Origin: Bolinopsis microptera
Taxonomy: Eukaryota; Ctenophora; Tentaculata; Lobata; Bolinopsidae
DNA: 64,000 bases
NCBI RefSeq assembly: GCF_026151205.1
Contig: NC_087077.1
Location: forward strand, 15,164,983-15,228,982
Reading direction: 5' to 3'
Position numbers and translations under genes: made by a program. The notes under the pieces are model-generated. The model was not told the DNA's origin and did not search any database. It saw nothing but the letters and a program-made list of their open reading frames with translations. Of this stretch, positions 61,852 to 64,000 are shown piece by piece (position 1 is the first letter of the stretch; each line of letters starts with the position of its first letter).

Positions 61852-62178
61852 TTACATAACATGAGTGAGATACAAAATGGCTAAATCAAGGCCAATAGAC
61901 GGGAAGAGTAATAATATAGCAGAGACAGCAAGTAGAACAAAACATAGTGGCTCATGGAAACAATGAATCAACTTCCTGCTTGAACTGTGGATCCCCTCAG
62001 CAAATTGTATAACATTTACAGTAAAATATCTGACAAATTTGCTTGTACAAATGTAGGTGACATGCAATAATGTGCTACGTAGCAGGTCGAACCCGAATGA
62101 TGTTTTGATGTGATTTGTGTCCTGACTTAACATTTCTTTCTTCTGGTGATTAAAATATGACGCACAGCAATTCCACAC
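61852..62178 (-). CDS. Possible membrane-protein exon, unrecognised
   Basis: Open for 108 codons. The frame stays open upstream to about 62250 (HPEKEFFFLLAFNLHNIWILE). It contains a hydrophobic segment near the C-terminus (LCFVLLAVSAILLLFPSIGL) and another at the upstream end. No family motif is visible and splice sites are not convincing. The length alone is not beyond chance in this window. Confidence 0.2.
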   Translation of the reverse strand: MWNCCASYFNHQKKEMLSQDTNHIKTSFGFDLLRSTLLHVTYICTSKFVRYFTVNVIQFAEGIHSSSRKLIHCFHEPLCFVLLAVSAILLLFPSIGLDLAILYLTHVM

Positions 62179-62399
62179 CTCCAGAATCCAGATGTTATGA
62201 AGATTGAAGGCTAGTAGGAAAAAGAATTCTTTCTCAGGATGAAATACCTCTCTTCATAGAAATCTTTCTTCTCTGTAGATTTATGAATGGTTTAAGCAGG
62301 CAGGTTCAGCCTAAATTTATTGTGGAACTTGATTTCACGGTAGCCATTTGGCCAACAAATTAAGGGCCATTGTCGAAATTTTGAGAGGTTCACGAACCA

Positions 62400-63707
62400 G
62401 TGCCCAAAATAAATATATATATATTTTTATTTTTATAATTCGAACAACATACATAAATAAATTCAGCAATCGTAATTGTCTAACTATAAGTTTGGACACC
62501 TGAAAGTAAACTTATGTCAACAAATAAATAAATAGAAACGTTATAAATTTTAAAACTAGAGTAGAAAACAAAACCCTTCATAACTTATATAAAATTATGT
62601 TATAAAATGGTCAACTAAAAACTAAAAATAAAATTGAAATATAGTAAAAGGTCATTCAAACAATGTGTACATTCAATTAAATCAAGTGATGCAAGTGGCA
62701 GAGCACAATCAAATTAAGTATTGCATTTGGCAGAGCACAATACATTGCTACCAATATTTTTAAACTTTAACAATTAAATATATAGTACACACAAGTTTCA
62801 AAACACAATAGGCTCTACTCCATTATAGGGGCAGGGATGAGGTTGTGTGAAACTTCTGTGCATCGATGAGCCTGTCATATTTGATGCAGATGTCCACCTT
62901 CCATAAATTCACATCACAACAAGTACAACATGCAGTTCATTCACCATTAAACACTTCCGACCTTTTTGCAGTCTGCATCTGACAAATGACATCACATCCA
63001 ACATCACAGTTAGTAAGTACCTAGCTTTGTGTTTTGTAATTGTGAAGCCTCAAATGCCATTCCTCCTGTTATACTTAACATCAAGTGCTTAAAAATGGTG
63101 AAGGAATTCAAAACACGGTCACCAAATTTTTTTTGAGCCAAAATTAAAAATCCTTAAACACAAATTGGTCAAAATATCGCTTACTGAATGTAATTTAATA
63201 TTTTTTATAATTCTGACCAAGTGCAGCACCGCGCGGCACAACAAAATATTTGGCAAGTTTTTTTAAAATTACAAATATATATATTTACGTTTATAATTTG
63301 AATTTTTAAATTTGTAGTTAGTTGATCATCGTTTGACTTAATGTCGTAAATGCATTTCATTTAACAGACAAAATTGTAACTGTGTATATTTTATTTAATA
63401 ATTTAAAATGTTGAATTTCGCCTATGTTATATTGAAATCGCGCCGCGCGCATATTATAGACTGTATAAATCGAGCGCTGTATTGTATTATTTGGCAATAC
63501 TCATTTATAACTGGAGGGATGAGTATTTTGTATTCTCGGACCTCGGTTCGTCTTTTCTGTAGTTCTTTGTTCTTGTTTGCTAATTATGAAGTAACCCGTA
63601 TACTCATCAATCATATGCGCATTATCATAATTTATAGTAGCAGTCGATACAATTTCTATGCCAGCCATTTTCTTACACTATTTATGAAACCTAAGTATCT
63701 CGTGACA
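62400..63707. other. AT-rich spacer with a short tandem duplication
   Basis: ggcagagcacaat occurs twice within about 40 bp (62696 and 62732) in a degenerate duplication. The plus-strand frame at 63408-63731 lacks motifs. No gene is called. Confidence 0.4.
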
Positions 63708-63712
63708 CTCAC

Positions 63713-63888
63713 TCAGGACTGCTCCCATTAAAAAGGTCTTCAGCATTCTTGACTAACAAAATTGTCTTCTCAGCATTGGTACGATAGACATACCAAGGAC
63801 CAATTTTCAAATAGTCTATTCCACCATTGCATTGGAGAAGATGGATGAAGCTCCCATAGGCAAAGCTCCCATCAGCGTACTTAACCAT
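63713..63888 (-). CDS. Candidate first coding exon of an unidentified minus-strand gene
   Basis: From ATG at 63888 the frame reads MVKYADGSFAYGSF, then HLLQCNGGIDYLKIGPWYVY and LLVKNAEDLFNGSSP. It reaches a strong donor CTGA|GTGAGTG at 63712, leaving phase 2. Codon use is less AT-biased than the surroundings. No domain is recognised and a following exon was not found. It could also be an internal exon, because a pyrimidine-rich (CTTA)n tract precedes it. Confidence 0.3.
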
Positions 63889-63889
63889 G

Positions 63890-63932
63890 ATTAGTAAGTA
63901 AGTAAGTATAAGTAAGTAAAGATTATGACATA
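63890..63932. repeat. (TAAG)n microsatellite
   Basis: About nine taag units with one interruption (tata). Confidence 0.9.
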
Positions 63933-64000
63933 ACATCATCACAAGTGTCTACAAAATATCATTGCACTAAATAAAAAAATAATTTAAATAAATATATTTT

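Overview
This window is nuclear DNA of an animal. It is AT-rich and sparse in genes, its genes are interrupted by short phase-consistent introns, and it is packed with mobile DNA. Three protein-coding loci are recognisable: a Shaker-type voltage-gated K+ channel, a rhodopsin-like GPCR whose frame is broken, and a POMGNT1-type O-mannose glycosyltransferase. All three lie on the minus strand. This gene set and the transposon types present (Penelope-like, LINE, IS4/ISL2EU-like DDE, TTAA-site and TA-site inverted-repeat elements, tRNA-derived SINE) fit a marine-invertebrate-type genome such as a cnidarian or ctenophore. I cannot fix the phylum from sequence alone.

Layout. 0-30 kb is accessory DNA. 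It holds LINE RNase-H remnants (1-485, 11.26-11.77 kb, 18.63-19.06 kb, 17.03 kb), two inverted copies of a TA-site element (3730-4631 and 7565-8546), a tRNA-Ala-derived SINE (9.0 kb) and a palindromic Penelope-like insertion with two GIY-YIG fragments (9.6-11.1 kb). It also holds a 3.06 kb foldback transposon with 1.16 kb arms and a DDE transposase stub (12.4-15.5 kb), E-box and (GA)n arrays, a 2.4 kb long-TIR element with an 11-bp target duplication (22.8-25.2 kb), and a 3 kb modular non-coding element with TA-flanked inverted ends (25.85-28.87 kb).

30.7-33.9 kb carries the nine-exon K+ channel. Its splice phases can be joined from start to stop, apart from one extra base in an A6 run. 34-51 kb has no recognisable gene, but it contains two related minisatellites and a 128-bp insertion stitched together from three nearby sequences. 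51.9-53.1 kb carries the GPCR remnant. 53.4-55.2 kb holds nested repeats, a 196-bp MITE and a microsatellite. 56.1-60.9 kb carries the four-exon POMGNT1-like gene. A 1.38 kb TTAA-flanked palindrome sits in its third intron, and a five-unit 123-bp tandem array abuts its start codon. The last 2.5 kb may contain exons of another minus-strand gene.

The genes do not form a functional cluster. The most unusual content is structural. There are four transposon-derived giant palindromes. Two patchwork insertions copied from nearby DNA look like products of polymerase-theta or template-switch repair, and one of them hits a K+ channel splice acceptor. A very small element (76-89 bp) occurs twice with clean 8-9-bp target duplications and a visible empty site.
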